A DNA stretch of 18,886 nucleotides from an uncultured Saprospiraceae bacterium (GTDB lineage Bacteria; Bacteroidota; Bacteroidia; Chitinophagales; Saprospiraceae). A program made the translations under genes and the position numbers. The stretch spans positions 1 to 18,886 of the forward strand of contig CALLAG010000234.1 of assembly GCA_938002705.1 (NCBI GenBank), in the 5' to 3' direction. Below the pieces are notes generated by a model, which was not told where the DNA came from, ran no database searches, and saw only the letters and a list, made by a program, of their open reading frames with translations. Shown piece by piece: positions 7,633 to 16,087 of this stretch (the first letter of the stretch is position 1; each line of letters opens with the position of its first letter).

Positions 7633-9114
7633 ATGATCAGTAAGATATTAAAGTGCATAGCATATACAGTTATAACAATTACATTTATAGCCTTACACTC
7701 ATGTCAGGATGATTCTATATCTACAGATCCGGATATCCCACTTAGGTTCTCATTAGACACGCTTACATTTGACACAGTTTTTACACAGATAGGCTCTGCC
7801 ACAAGATCGTTCAAGGTATACAACGATCTTGATCAAGCTGTTATCATCAATAATGTACAATTAGACGATGCATCTGACTTCTTTCGTATGAATGTGGACG
7901 GTACGAGTGGAGACCTTATAGAAGACGTAAGAATAGAGCCTAATGACAGTATATACATATTTACTGAAGTGACTATAGATCCAGATATGGATATCAGCGT
8001 AAGCCCCTTCGTAATAGAAAGATCTATCAACTTTACAGCCAATGATTCTGATTACAGCATACTGCTCCAAGCATGGGGCCAAAATGCCAATTATGTACCA
8101 AGTAAAGACAGCAAGTCAACAGTCAATCTACTAAGCTGTAATCTCGGACAGATCAGCTGGGATGATCCTAAGCCTTATGTCATATATGGTGCACTGATAA
8201 TAGACAGTTGCGAAGTCATCATACCTGAAGGCCAGAAAGTGTATGTACATGGAGGTATCGCTATCACCGATCTGGGTACCTATAATGACGGACTCCTTGT
8301 ACTATTACAAAATGGAAAATTAACCATCAATGGCACTGCCGAAAATCCAGTGACTATCAAAACCGATAGACTGGAACCAGAATTCGACGAAGTACAAGGA
8401 CAATGGTCAGGCATACTCTGTACGCCTGGCAGTGAAGTCAATATGAGTCATACTACAATAGAGAATTCTATAGTAGGATTATCGGTAGATTCTACTGCAA
8501 GAGTGACATTACAATCATGCCAAATAGCTCATACATCAGGCAGCGCTATATCAGCCTCTAACGGACTCATAACTGCTAACAACTCCTTGTTCTATGATAA
8601 TGGTTCTTATGGGCTAAGCTTGAATTTTGGCGGTGTATATAACTTTAATTATTGTACGGTAGCTAATTACAACAATCAAGATCAAGCTGTATTTCTAAAT
8701 AACTTCAAGTGTATCGTCGCCGACTGCAGTGAGATATTACCTAATCCACTGCAAGCGACTTTCCGCAATTGTATTCTGGTAGGTAATGACGAAGATGAGA
8801 TTGCATTAGCTGATATCACTGATGGAACAGAGCCAAGTTTTTTTGACTATAATCTTAATAATTGCATAGTACTTGTAGACGAGCTATTAGATGCTGATGC
8901 CCATCCTAACTTCTTTAATAACTGTATCGATTGTAAAAATATCAACAGGACCGACTCTATCTTCTTAGATCTTGACAACTTTGACTTCAGCCTTGACACG
9001 ACCTCAGTTGCTATAGATATGGCTAAAGATATATCAGGTATAACTACAGATATATTAGGTAACTCAAGAGAGCAGAACACACCAGATATCGGTTGCTACG
9101 AATTCCAGAAGTAG
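7633..9114 (+). CDS. Lipoprotein with right-handed parallel beta-helix domain
   Basis: The start is set at ATG 7633 rather than the upstream in-frame GTG at 7612, because it gives a compact lipoprotein signal peptide ending in the lipobox LHSC (C24). Mature length is about 470 residues. Residues just after the cysteine are acidic (CQDD), which could act as a Bacteroidota lipoprotein surface-export signal. An N-terminal beta domain of about 115 residues (RFSLDTLTFDTVF, then SFKVYNDLDQAVIINNV) resembles Ig-like or Hydin-type domains. Next comes a beta-helix with repeating patterns such as GLLVLLQNGKLTINGTAENPVTI and short turns rich in Asn and Cys. The end, ILGNSREQNTPDIGCYEF, matches the 'choice-of-anchor Q' type terminus. 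No enzymatic residues are recognised, and a carbohydrate- or surface-binding role would be only a guess. The next gene is convergent, 7 bp away. Confidence 0.8.
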   Translation: MISKILKCIAYTVITITFIALHSCQDDSISTDPDIPLRFSLDTLTFDTVFTQIGSATRSFKVYNDLDQAVIINNVQLDDASDFFRMNVDGTSGDLIEDVRIEPNDSIYIFTEVTIDPDMDISVSPFVIERSINFTANDSDYSILLQAWGQNANYVPSKDSKSTVNLLSCNLGQISWDDPKPYVIYGALIIDSCEVIIPEGQKVYVHGGIAITDLGTYNDGLLVLLQNGKLTINGTAENPVTIKTDRLEPEFDEVQGQWSGILCTPGSEVNMSHTTIENSIVGLSVDSTARVTLQSCQIAHTSGSAISASNGLITANNSLFYDNGSYGLSLNFGGVYNFNYCTVANYNNQDQAVFLNNFKCIVADCSEILPNPLQATFRNCILVGNDEDEIALADITDGTEPSFFDYNLNNCIVLVDELLDADAHPNFFNNCIDCKNINRTDSIFLDLDNFDFSLDTTSVAIDMAKDISGITTDILGNSREQNTPDIGCYEFQK

Positions 9115-9121
9115 TATACGC

Positions 9122-10420
9122 TTACAACACCTCTTCTGGCAAAGATTCCTTTGATTCTATCTTAGTGAATATTAAGATAATCAATCCTAATATAAAGAAT
9201 ACTGAAGTTGCAAGAACGGGATGCCTTAGATTACCAGTCACTTGACTTACTACCCCGAATATCAAAGTGCCCATAACTATAGATAGAAAAGTCAATACCT
9301 GATAGAAACTAAAGTATGTAGTCAGTGGTATATCTGGATCATCAATCATCTTAGAATAGGTAGATCTCGATAGCGATTGTATGCCTCCGAATACCAATCC
9401 TACAAATATAGATATGACAAAAAACATCGTCTTACCCGTCACGAAAAAAGACCCAATACATATAAACACCCACATGATAAGTTGGATAAGTAGCGATATC
9501 TTGTTTCCAAATTTTCCCGATACATACGCAAATAGGAAAGCGCCTATAGCTGCAAGAAATTGTAATAATAAGATCAAAACTATCAGCTCGCTGCTGCCAA
9601 AATTCAGTTCTACCTTAGCAAAAAGACTGGCCAGAAGAATAACAATATTAACCCCAGCTATATAAAAAAAATAAGATGCTAAAAACCTTACTTTCATCTT
9701 CTGCTTCCATATTTTCTTACCTACGATTTTTACTTCTTTGAAGCCTTGAAATATGACTTTAGAATCCATCTTCTTATGTACATCCGATGGAAGTCTATAG
9801 AATGGTATCATGGCAAATCCTATCCACCATAACCCCACTAATAAGAACCCTATTCTTATAGGTAACTGCTCACTATCGAATCCTAACTGAGTGTGGAACT
9901 GTATCATCCCCAATATAGCAACAAGTAATATTACAGATCCTATATAACCATAAGCATAGCCCTTAGCACTGACCTTATCATGCTGATCTTCTGAGGCAAT
10001 ATCCGGCAAGTACGAATTATAGAATACCAGACTACTCCCAAAGCCTATCGTTCCTATAATATATGCTACTAATGCAAACATGGAACGCTCTCCGCTATCA
10101 AAGAAAAACAGGGCGATACAGCCCACCGCTCCTATAAGGGTAAATAGCTTAAGGAAACTCTTACGTCTCCCACTATAGTCAGCAATTCCTGATAAGAAAG
10201 GTAGCAAAATAGCAATCATAAGATAAGCGATAGAAATAGAAAAAGAGTAAACAGAATCCCGCTCAAGATCTGCTCCGAAAATAGTAAACGTATCAGGAGC
10301 AAGAGCTGCAAAGAAAGGTGGAAATACAGCCGTAGATATCACTAAATTAAAGGCAGAATTAGCCCAGTCGTAGAATGCCCAGCCCGTAATTGTCTTCTTA
10401 TCATTCTTAATATGCTCCAT
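9122..10420 (-). CDS. MFS transporter, UMF1 family (Atg22-like)
   Basis: This 432-residue integral membrane protein has about twelve transmembrane helices arranged as two halves, with a cytoplasmic loop in the middle rich in Lys (FQGFKEVKIVGKKIWKQ). The N-terminal WAFYDWANSAFNLVI (14-28) and FPPFFAAL are the signature of UMF1/Atg22-like facilitators. GGIQSLSRSTYSKMI in the C-terminal half is the second diagnostic motif. Substrates of bacterial UMF1 proteins are mostly unknown; the yeast relative Atg22 exports amino acids from the vacuole, which need not apply here. ATG at 10420; the gene stands alone, convergent with the beta-helix lipoprotein gene and divergent from rimK with 171 bp between, in which I see no clear promoter motif. 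Confidence 0.88.
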   Translation of the reverse strand: MEHIKNDKKTITGWAFYDWANSAFNLVISTAVFPPFFAALAPDTFTIFGADLERDSVYSFSISIAYLMIAILLPFLSGIADYSGRRKSFLKLFTLIGAVGCIALFFFDSGERSMFALVAYIIGTIGFGSSLVFYNSYLPDIASEDQHDKVSAKGYAYGYIGSVILLVAILGMIQFHTQLGFDSEQLPIRIGFLLVGLWWIGFAMIPFYRLPSDVHKKMDSKVIFQGFKEVKIVGKKIWKQKMKVRFLASYFFYIAGVNIVILLASLFAKVELNFGSSELIVLILLLQFLAAIGAFLFAYVSGKFGNKISLLIQLIMWVFICIGSFFVTGKTMFFVISIFVGLVFGGIQSLSRSTYSKMIDDPDIPLTTYFSFYQVLTFLSIVMGTLIFGVVSQVTGNLRHPVLATSVFFILGLIILIFTKIESKESLPEEVL

Positions 10421-10591
10421 ATCTTAATTATATAATGACAAATTAGGTAAAAAATAATGTAATGAAGATGCCTATTTCATTGAAGTGAAAACATATTTTT
10501 AGAAAAAATTAATTTCGATAAGAAACACTACTATAATAATTGTCACATTCTGTAGATTTTACGTCTCAATAATAATACATACTTACCTATA

Positions 10592-11470
10592 ATGAATTTA
10601 GTAATTCTGTCCCGAAATCCTGCGCTTTATAGCACTCAGAGTCTTGCTCGTGCTGCCAGAAGAAAGCATCATTATGTGAGGATTATAGATTATAATAATT
10701 GTGATCTTATAATAGAAGAGAATAATCTCATAGTCTCGTATCACGGACAAGTCCTTGAGGATATAGATGCCATCATTCCGAGAATAGGAGCCAGTTATAC
10801 GAATTATGGCGCCGCGGTGATCAGACAATTTGAAGAAAAAGGAATCTATACCACCTTATCTTCTGCTGCTCTCCTAAAAGCAAGGGATAAGTTAAGTTGC
10901 TCACAACTATTAGCAGCTAAGGGCTTAGCCGTACCCAAGACTATCGTCTCTAATAATAGCATCATATATGAGCACTTACTCAATAACTTTCAGGAAGATA
11001 AAGTTGTCATAAAACTGATCAACGGTACACATGGAATCGGTGTAATACTTGCTGACAAAGCAACACAAGCGGGATCTATCTTAGAAGCTTTTAACAAGAG
11101 TAAACAGAAGTCGATGATCCAAGAATTCATAAGTGAATCAAAAGGAAGTGACATCAGAATCTTCGTAGTAGACGGAGAAGTCGTAGGGTCCATGAAAAGA
11201 CAGGCTCGGGAAGGAGAATTCAGATCTAACTTACATAGAGGCGGTAGTTCAAAAGTAGAGCCCATCTCAGAAATAGAAAAAGACGTAGCCCTCAAAGCTG
11301 TCAAATACTTAGGCCTTAAGATAGCTGGAGTAGATATGCTAAGATCAAAGCGGGGGCCACTCATTCTTGAAGTTAATGCATCACCAGGGCTTGAAGGCAT
11401 AGAGACAACTACTCGCATAGACATCGCTGGTAAGATCATATCATACATAGAGAAAACCATAGCTATATAA
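10592..11470 (+). CDS. rimK: RimK, ATP-grasp ligase adding glutamate to ribosomal protein S6
   Basis: RimK adds glutamate residues, in an ATP-dependent reaction, to the C-terminus of ribosomal protein S6. The 292-residue product aligns along its whole length with the E. coli enzyme as I remember it. Shared features are the N-terminal MNLVILSRNPALYS, IIPRIGASYTNYG (61-73), the ARDKL hinge (97-101), and the ATP-grasp NGTHGIGV loop (144-151). Further on are DIRIFVV (187-193), the RSNLHRGG loop (211-218) that organises substrate, and the metal-binding LEVNASPGLEGIE (259-271). All catalytic elements look intact. Start is ATG 10592 with no Shine-Dalgarno. It is followed by a zinc hydrolase gene 15 bp later. 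Substrate could differ from S6, since RimK-like ligases in other contexts modify other targets; the C-terminus of S6 in this organism is not in the window. Confidence 0.93.
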   Translation: MNLVILSRNPALYSTQSLARAARRKHHYVRIIDYNNCDLIIEENNLIVSYHGQVLEDIDAIIPRIGASYTNYGAAVIRQFEEKGIYTTLSSAALLKARDKLSCSQLLAAKGLAVPKTIVSNNSIIYEHLLNNFQEDKVVIKLINGTHGIGVILADKATQAGSILEAFNKSKQKSMIQEFISESKGSDIRIFVVDGEVVGSMKRQAREGEFRSNLHRGGSSKVEPISEIEKDVALKAVKYLGLKIAGVDMLRSKRGPLILEVNASPGLEGIETTTRIDIAGKIISYIEKTIAI

Positions 11471-11485
11471 CAAAACTTAATCCAC

Positions 11486-12457
11486 ATGGATAATGTAAAA
11501 GACTTAGAGATAGCTGACCAGATCTTTAGTGCAGGAGAGAATGGTTTATTAAAAATAAAAGTTGGAAGTCTTACCTCTGGCAATATGATGTACCTACAAG
11601 GCTATGTCTATAGATCTACAAATCCAGGCCCTACCACCCTATTATTAGCCGGGGTACATGGTGATGAGATTAATGGTATCGAGATTATCAGAAGGATATT
11701 AGATAAGAAAGTTTTAGATAGTATCATATCAGGTACTGTGATTGTTTTACCATTAGTTAATGTCTTTGGATTCATTAATTCAAGTCGTTATGTGCCTGAT
11801 GGCAAAGATGTCAACAGAAGCTTCCCAGGTGCTCTTAATGGCTCATTGGCGTCACGTATTGCCCGTACCCTTACTAAGTATATATTCCCCAAAACAGACT
11901 ATATCATTGATCTACATACCGCTAGTGACCTTAGATACAACTACCCACAGATAAGATATTCCAAAGATGATATCGTATCAAAAAATCTGGCTTTAGCATT
12001 CGATGCACCCTATACTATTGCTAGTAGTCATATCTCAAAGTCACTGCGCAAATCTGCCGGAACATTTGGTATACCTTCACTTATTTTTGAAGGTGGCGAA
12101 TCATTTAGGATTGACCTTAATGTCGTCTCACTGGGACTATCAGGAATATTTAGATGCCTGTATCACCTGAAGCAAATTAATAGTGACTATGTCATCAATG
12201 CTGATTATAAAAATATCCATATGTCAAAAACCAATTGGGTAAGAGCAACATATTCTGGTCTATTTATTTCCAATAAATCATCTGGAGAGTATATAGAAAA
12301 AGGTCATGTACTGGGTACCATCAATGATCCATATGGTCAAAAATCAAAAAGGATAATAGCTAAGTTCTCAGGACACATCATAGGCCATAATAATGCTGCA
12401 GTTGTCAATTATGGAGACGCCTTATTCCACATAGGTATAGAAGATGGTACTCCATAG
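11486..12457 (+). CDS. AstE/aspartoacylase-family zinc hydrolase (M14-related)
   Basis: This is a 323-residue protein of the succinylglutamate desuccinylase/aspartoacylase family. These are zinc enzymes with a carboxypeptidase-like (M14) fold that cleave N-acyl or peptide-like amide bonds of acidic amino acids. Visible residues: HGDE at 58-61 supplies the first zinc ligands H58 and E61, DLHT at 142-145 supplies H144, and FEGGE at 201-205 supplies the probable catalytic glutamate E202. DGKDVNRSFPG (105-115) is the family's substrate loop. The C-terminal 90 residues form the beta-rich lid (SGLFISNKSSGEYIEKGHVLG). There is no signal peptide, so it is cytosolic. It lies 15 bp after rimK, which suggests co-transcription and a linked role. 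It is not a true AstE, since no arginine-succinyl pathway genes are nearby; the actual substrate is unknown. Confidence 0.85.
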   Translation: MDNVKDLEIADQIFSAGENGLLKIKVGSLTSGNMMYLQGYVYRSTNPGPTTLLLAGVHGDEINGIEIIRRILDKKVLDSIISGTVIVLPLVNVFGFINSSRYVPDGKDVNRSFPGALNGSLASRIARTLTKYIFPKTDYIIDLHTASDLRYNYPQIRYSKDDIVSKNLALAFDAPYTIASSHISKSLRKSAGTFGIPSLIFEGGESFRIDLNVVSLGLSGIFRCLYHLKQINSDYVINADYKNIHMSKTNWVRATYSGLFISNKSSGEYIEKGHVLGTINDPYGQKSKRIIAKFSGHIIGHNNAAVVNYGDALFHIGIEDGTP

Positions 12458-12524
12458 ACTTCTGAAGATCTAATGAAATAGCCGTTTCATATGATAATAA
12501 TCTATAATGTGTTATTTTTATATT

Positions 12525-13985
12525 ATGAGACTTCAGGTATTTGTCTATTTCTATATTGTATGCTCTTCTCTTAACTATTCTTTTGGGCAGAAGGATAAGT
12601 CAACTCTACAATCAATAGTAGATAAGCAATTAAGCTATTCTGAATTTGAACATGCTAATGTGAGTCTCTCATTAATAGACATAGAGTCTAATAAACTGAT
12701 CGCATCTCACCGTCCTAAAAAAGTGCTTGTTCCTGCCTCATCCTTAAAGTTAATTACAACACTCACAGGGATCCAAGTATTGGGTGCTGATTATACCTTC
12801 CAGACTGAACTCTACTACAGTGGGATATTGGGTGATGACGGTGTACTGGAAGGCGATATTATAATCAAAGGCGGCGGTGATCCTACGCTTGGCAGTTCTG
12901 CATTTGATGGTGATCTCAGCTTTAAGGCATTACTCATATCTATAGTCAATGCTATCAAAAACAGTGGTATCAATTGTATCCATGGAAATATAGTCGTAGA
13001 CGAATCCATCTATGACAGTTACCCTATAGCACCCTCATGGCAGTGGAATGACTTGGGTAATTATTATGCAAGTGGAGCCTGGGGTGTTAATGTGAATGAA
13101 AACCAATATTTCATACATTTTTCTGATAGACATACCATAGGACACCGACCCAGAATATCAAGCGTATTCCCAAAAGTCCCAGACCTACAATTATCTAACG
13201 AGATCACTATAGATAGTGCAGGGACTGGTGATCAGGCTTACATATTCGGAGGTCCATACAATAATTACAAACGTGTCGTAGGTACTATACCTCAAGGCAA
13301 AGGTAGATTTACCATAAAAGGATCCCTTCCTGATCCACCAAAGTTCTTTGCTTATCATATCAAAAAAGCTTTAGATATAGAGAATATTCAGTGCTCTGAT
13401 ATCAGCTCAATCTTCTTGCCCTACAAAAAGAAAAAGTATAAAATCAAAGAATACAATTCTGCACCTCTAAGAGACATCGTCACTAAAGCTAACGAGGAAA
13501 GTAATAACCTCTATACCGAATCCATACTTAAGATGATAGGACTAACTAAAAGAGGACAAGGAAGTGGTCAGAATGGAATTAATATTGTCAAAAAACATAT
13601 CAAAAAATATGGCGCTAACCCTAAGTACCTCATATTACATGATGGTAGCGGACTGTCAGCACGTAACAATATATCGAGCTATACTATGGCGACTTTCTTA
13701 TCTGGGATATCCAGAGCGTCATCTATAGATAGTATTATACAGTATATACCCCAGGCAGGAATTAATGGTACTGTACGCGGAATGCTTCGTAGTAGTCAAG
13801 CTAAAGGTCATGTATGGCTTAAGAGTGGCAGTATGGAATCTATACAATCCTACTCCGGTTATATCCAAGGAAAATCTGGCAAATGGATGAGCTACTGTGT
13901 CATCGTCAATGGATTCTCGGGGAAGTCATCTGATATAAGATCACGCCTTGACAAAATGATAAGAGACATTTACATTTCAAGTTGA
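12525..13985 (+). CDS. dacB: PBP4-type D-alanyl-D-alanine carboxypeptidase/endopeptidase (DacB, family S13)
   Basis: The start is placed at ATG 12525, not the ATG 18 bp earlier, because MRLQVFVYFYIVCSS gives a normal signal peptide ending near FGQ (22). The 486-residue product carries the three penicillin-binding motifs: SxxK as S72-S73-L74-K75 in PASSLKL, SxN as S326-N327-N328 in EESNNLYTE, and KSG at 433-435 in WLKSGSME. Motif spacing, with a long insert between SxxK and SxN, is that of S13 enzymes. These trim pentapeptide stems and cut D-Ala-mDAP cross-links in the periplasm. Other family signatures are GDIIIKGGGDPTL (110-122) and DGSGLSARN (373-381). It lies 67 bp after the zinc hydrolase gene and 22 bp before the methyltransferase gene. 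A short inverted repeat sits in the upstream gap but has no T-tract. Confidence 0.92.
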   Translation: MRLQVFVYFYIVCSSLNYSFGQKDKSTLQSIVDKQLSYSEFEHANVSLSLIDIESNKLIASHRPKKVLVPASSLKLITTLTGIQVLGADYTFQTELYYSGILGDDGVLEGDIIIKGGGDPTLGSSAFDGDLSFKALLISIVNAIKNSGINCIHGNIVVDESIYDSYPIAPSWQWNDLGNYYASGAWGVNVNENQYFIHFSDRHTIGHRPRISSVFPKVPDLQLSNEITIDSAGTGDQAYIFGGPYNNYKRVVGTIPQGKGRFTIKGSLPDPPKFFAYHIKKALDIENIQCSDISSIFLPYKKKKYKIKEYNSAPLRDIVTKANEESNNLYTESILKMIGLTKRGQGSGQNGINIVKKHIKKYGANPKYLILHDGSGLSARNNISSYTMATFLSGISRASSIDSIIQYIPQAGINGTVRGMLRSSQAKGHVWLKSGSMESIQSYSGYIQGKSGKWMSYCVIVNGFSGKSSDIRSRLDKMIRDIYISS

Positions 13986-14007
13986 ATAATCTTTACTACT
14001 TTTAGTA

Positions 14008-14712
14008 TTGAAACAAAAAAATGCTTTGAGGTATACCTTATTACTAATATCAGTATTACTAATCAGTGCATGTAGCACAGAACCTAAGAACTCTACAGAT
14101 ACCCCTGCTCAAGAGAAACTCGACATCAATCAAGATCAAAAGCCCGTCTTAGATAATGAGCCAGAAAGGTCTTACTGGCAGAGACCGGATCTTGTACTGA
14201 GTAAACTCGGTGACATAGAAGAGAAAGTAATTGCAGATATAGGAGCAGGTATGGGATATTTCTCATTCGAATTATCAAAGAGAAAAGCAAAGAAAGTCAT
14301 CGCTATAGATATCGATGGAGAGATGATTAAGGCGCTCAACTTCTTCAAGAACCTAATGGAGGAAAAAGAAGAAAACTTCGGTGAAAGGTTTGAAGTAAGA
14401 CAAGCAACAGAAGATGACCCTCAGATAGAAGATAAAGAAGTCGACATTATTCTTATCGTCAATACTATAGCGTATATCAACCCTAAGACTGCTTACCTCA
14501 AAAATCTACATAGCAAACTAAAGGAAGGCGGTAAGATTGTTATCGTTGACTTTAAGACTAAGCATATACCTGAGTATGTTAATGCGCCTCCTTATGAGTA
14601 TAGAGAATACATCCATGTAATAGAAGAAGAATTACAAGCTTCAGGTTTTTCGACCTTTGTATCAGATGATACGACTCTGGAATTTCAATATATCGTCATT
14701 GCTGAGAAATAA
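14008..14712 (+). CDS. Lipoprotein with class I SAM-dependent methyltransferase domain
   Basis: The 234-residue product begins with a lipoprotein signal peptide (KQKNALRYT, hydrophobic 11-19, lipobox LISAC with C22), a linker to about residue 52, then a Rossmann methyltransferase domain. SAM-binding motif I is ADIGAGMGYFSFEL (76-89), the acidic end of the next strand is AIDID (99-103), and EVDIILIVNTIAYI matches motif III. KEGGKIVIVDFKTK is the typical strand-5 region. The RSYWQRPDLVLSKLG segment (54-68) just before the fold is common to a Bacteroidota subgroup. Start is TTG 14008: the frame is closed by TAA at 13987 and no ATG or GTG precedes the signal peptide. A methyltransferase fold on an exported lipoprotein is odd, because SAM is cytosolic. 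Substrate unknown. It is the last gene of the rimK cluster. Confidence 0.78.
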   Translation: MKQKNALRYTLLLISVLLISACSTEPKNSTDTPAQEKLDINQDQKPVLDNEPERSYWQRPDLVLSKLGDIEEKVIADIGAGMGYFSFELSKRKAKKVIAIDIDGEMIKALNFFKNLMEEKEENFGERFEVRQATEDDPQIEDKEVDIILIVNTIAYINPKTAYLKNLHSKLKEGGKIVIVDFKTKHIPEYVNAPPYEYREYIHVIEEELQASGFSTFVSDDTTLEFQYIVIAEK

Positions 14713-14758
14713 TAGACAACAGCTATATATTTAGACTAAGCAGCAAATACCCCTACAA

Positions 14759-16024
14759 CTACCTGATAATCAAGCTTTTCCTTTCAGGTCCAGTACTTAT
14801 CATCATAACCGGCACCCCAAGATATTCTTCCAAGAAGCTTAGATAATCTTTAGCTTTAGCTGGTAACTGATCATAATCAGAGACGCCATCCGTATCTTCG
14901 AGCCATCCCTCTATCGTCTTATATTGGGGAGTAATATCTGCATCAGTAAGATCATATGGCAGTTGGTCAGTTATGTTACCATCTACTTTGTAATGTGTAG
15001 CAGCCTGTATTTCTTTGAATCCATTAAGACAGTCTAACTTAGTCACACATAGATGTGTGACACCACTTAGCATAATCGTATATTTTAATTGAGGAAGGTC
15101 TACCCATCCTGTTCTCCTCGGTCTTCCTGTTGTAGCACCGAACTCAGCACCTACTTTTCTCAGTTCCTCTCCTACTTCGTTATCTAATTCTGTAGGAAAT
15201 GGGCCAGAACCTACTCTTGTACAATATGATTTGAATATACCGAATACCTTACCGATATGCTGCGGTGCTAGTCCTAAGCCTACACATACGCCACTGGTAA
15301 GTGTATTAGAAGAAGTAACGAAAGGATAAGTACCATAATCAATATCTAACATAGAGCCCTGAGCTCCTTCTGCTAGTATCTTCTTACCTTCCTTGAGGGC
15401 TTGATTGATATAGTAGGTGTTATCTATAAATTCCAATTGCTTAATAAAGTCAAGACACTCAAACCATTCCTTCTCTTGCTCTTCTATATTAAATTCTACC
15501 TCAGGATAGATTTTGCCTAATTGAATGTGCTTCTCCTTGAGGCTATTATAGCGATCCAAGAACGAGTCCTTTTCTATATCACCGATACGCAATCCATTAC
15601 GACCAGTCTTATCCATATAAGTGGGACCTATTCCTCTAAGTGTAGAGCCTATTTTTTGTTTTCCTTTAGATGCCTCAGATGCAGCGTCTAAGAATCTGTG
15701 TGTAGGCAGTATCAAGTGTGCTTTTCTTGCAACAAGGATATTAGATGTATCTACACCTATATCTTGTAAGGCTCTTAGCTCTCTTGCAAGGACAATAGGA
15801 TCTATGACGACTCCATTTCCTATGATATTAATGACATCTTTTCTGAATACTCCAGAGGGGATCGTATGGAGTACATGTTTTCGATCGCCTATGACGATAG
15901 TGTGACCAGCGTTAGGTCCTCCTTGGAATCTCGCAATAATATCGTAATCATCTGCAAGATAGTCTACTATCTTTCCTTTGCCCTCATCTCCCCACTGCAG
16001 ACCCAATAATACATCAACAGACAT
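14759..16024 (-). CDS. purA: Adenylosuccinate synthetase
   Basis: PurA joins IMP and aspartate using GTP to give adenylosuccinate, the first committed step to AMP. The 421-residue cytosolic protein is complete and near the usual 430. Motifs in order: QWGDEGKGK (10-18) with catalytic D13, GGPNAGHTI (35-43) with catalytic H41, and IGSTLRGIGP (125-134). Later come the IMP loop EGAQGSMLDIDYGTYP (219-234), the aspartate/IMP loop GATTGRPRRTGW (297-308) and the guanine-binding TKLD (328-331). ATG at 16024 gives the standard N-terminus. It is convergent with the methyltransferase gene (46 bp between stops) and lies 251 bp downstream of rbfA on the same strand. A perfect 6-bp inverted repeat lies just upstream of its start. 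Confidence 0.97.
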   Translation of the reverse strand: MSVDVLLGLQWGDEGKGKIVDYLADDYDIIARFQGGPNAGHTIVIGDRKHVLHTIPSGVFRKDVINIIGNGVVIDPIVLARELRALQDIGVDTSNILVARKAHLILPTHRFLDAASEASKGKQKIGSTLRGIGPTYMDKTGRNGLRIGDIEKDSFLDRYNSLKEKHIQLGKIYPEVEFNIEEQEKEWFECLDFIKQLEFIDNTYYINQALKEGKKILAEGAQGSMLDIDYGTYPFVTSSNTLTSGVCVGLGLAPQHIGKVFGIFKSYCTRVGSGPFPTELDNEVGEELRKVGAEFGATTGRPRRTGWVDLPQLKYTIMLSGVTHLCVTKLDCLNGFKEIQAATHYKVDGNITDQLPYDLTDADITPQYKTIEGWLEDTDGVSDYDQLPAKAKDYLSFLEEYLGVPVMMISTGPERKSLIIR

Positions 16025-16087
16025 AGTCTATTTTTAGGTAGGTTATTTAAAACCTAAAATTAGAAAAACCATTGGTAATATTACATT

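Noticed and set aside
7557..7643. 28-codon plus-strand frame ahead of the beta-helix lipoprotein
   Set aside because: It overlaps the signal-peptide start in another frame, is very short and shows no features.
9381..9665. A 94-codon plus-strand frame inside the UMF1 transporter gene
   Set aside because: Antisense to a well-supported membrane protein gene, with low-complexity Asn/Thr/Lys translation.
10475..10490. Inverted repeat TTTCA-N6-TGAAA in the gap between the UMF1 gene and rimK
   Set aside because: Five-base arms in a 171-bp AT-rich gap are expected by chance, and no promoter box is aligned with it.
10990..11583. A 197-codon open frame on the minus strand opposite rimK
   Set aside because: It lies fully antisense to the strongly supported rimK and the start of the next gene, and its translation shows no family features. 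It is a shadow of coding bias.
12473..12490. Inverted repeat ATGAAA-N6-TTTCAT between the zinc hydrolase gene and dacB
   Set aside because: A 6-bp AT-rich stem with no T-tract after it; not convincing as terminator or operator.
12507..12524. Upstream ATG for dacB adding six residues
   Set aside because: The ATG at 12525 gives a typical signal peptide directly; the extra MCYFYI adds hydrophobic residues before the positive charge.
15621..15905. A 94-codon plus-strand frame inside purA
   Set aside because: purA is complete and highly conserved here; the antisense frame has no supporting signal.
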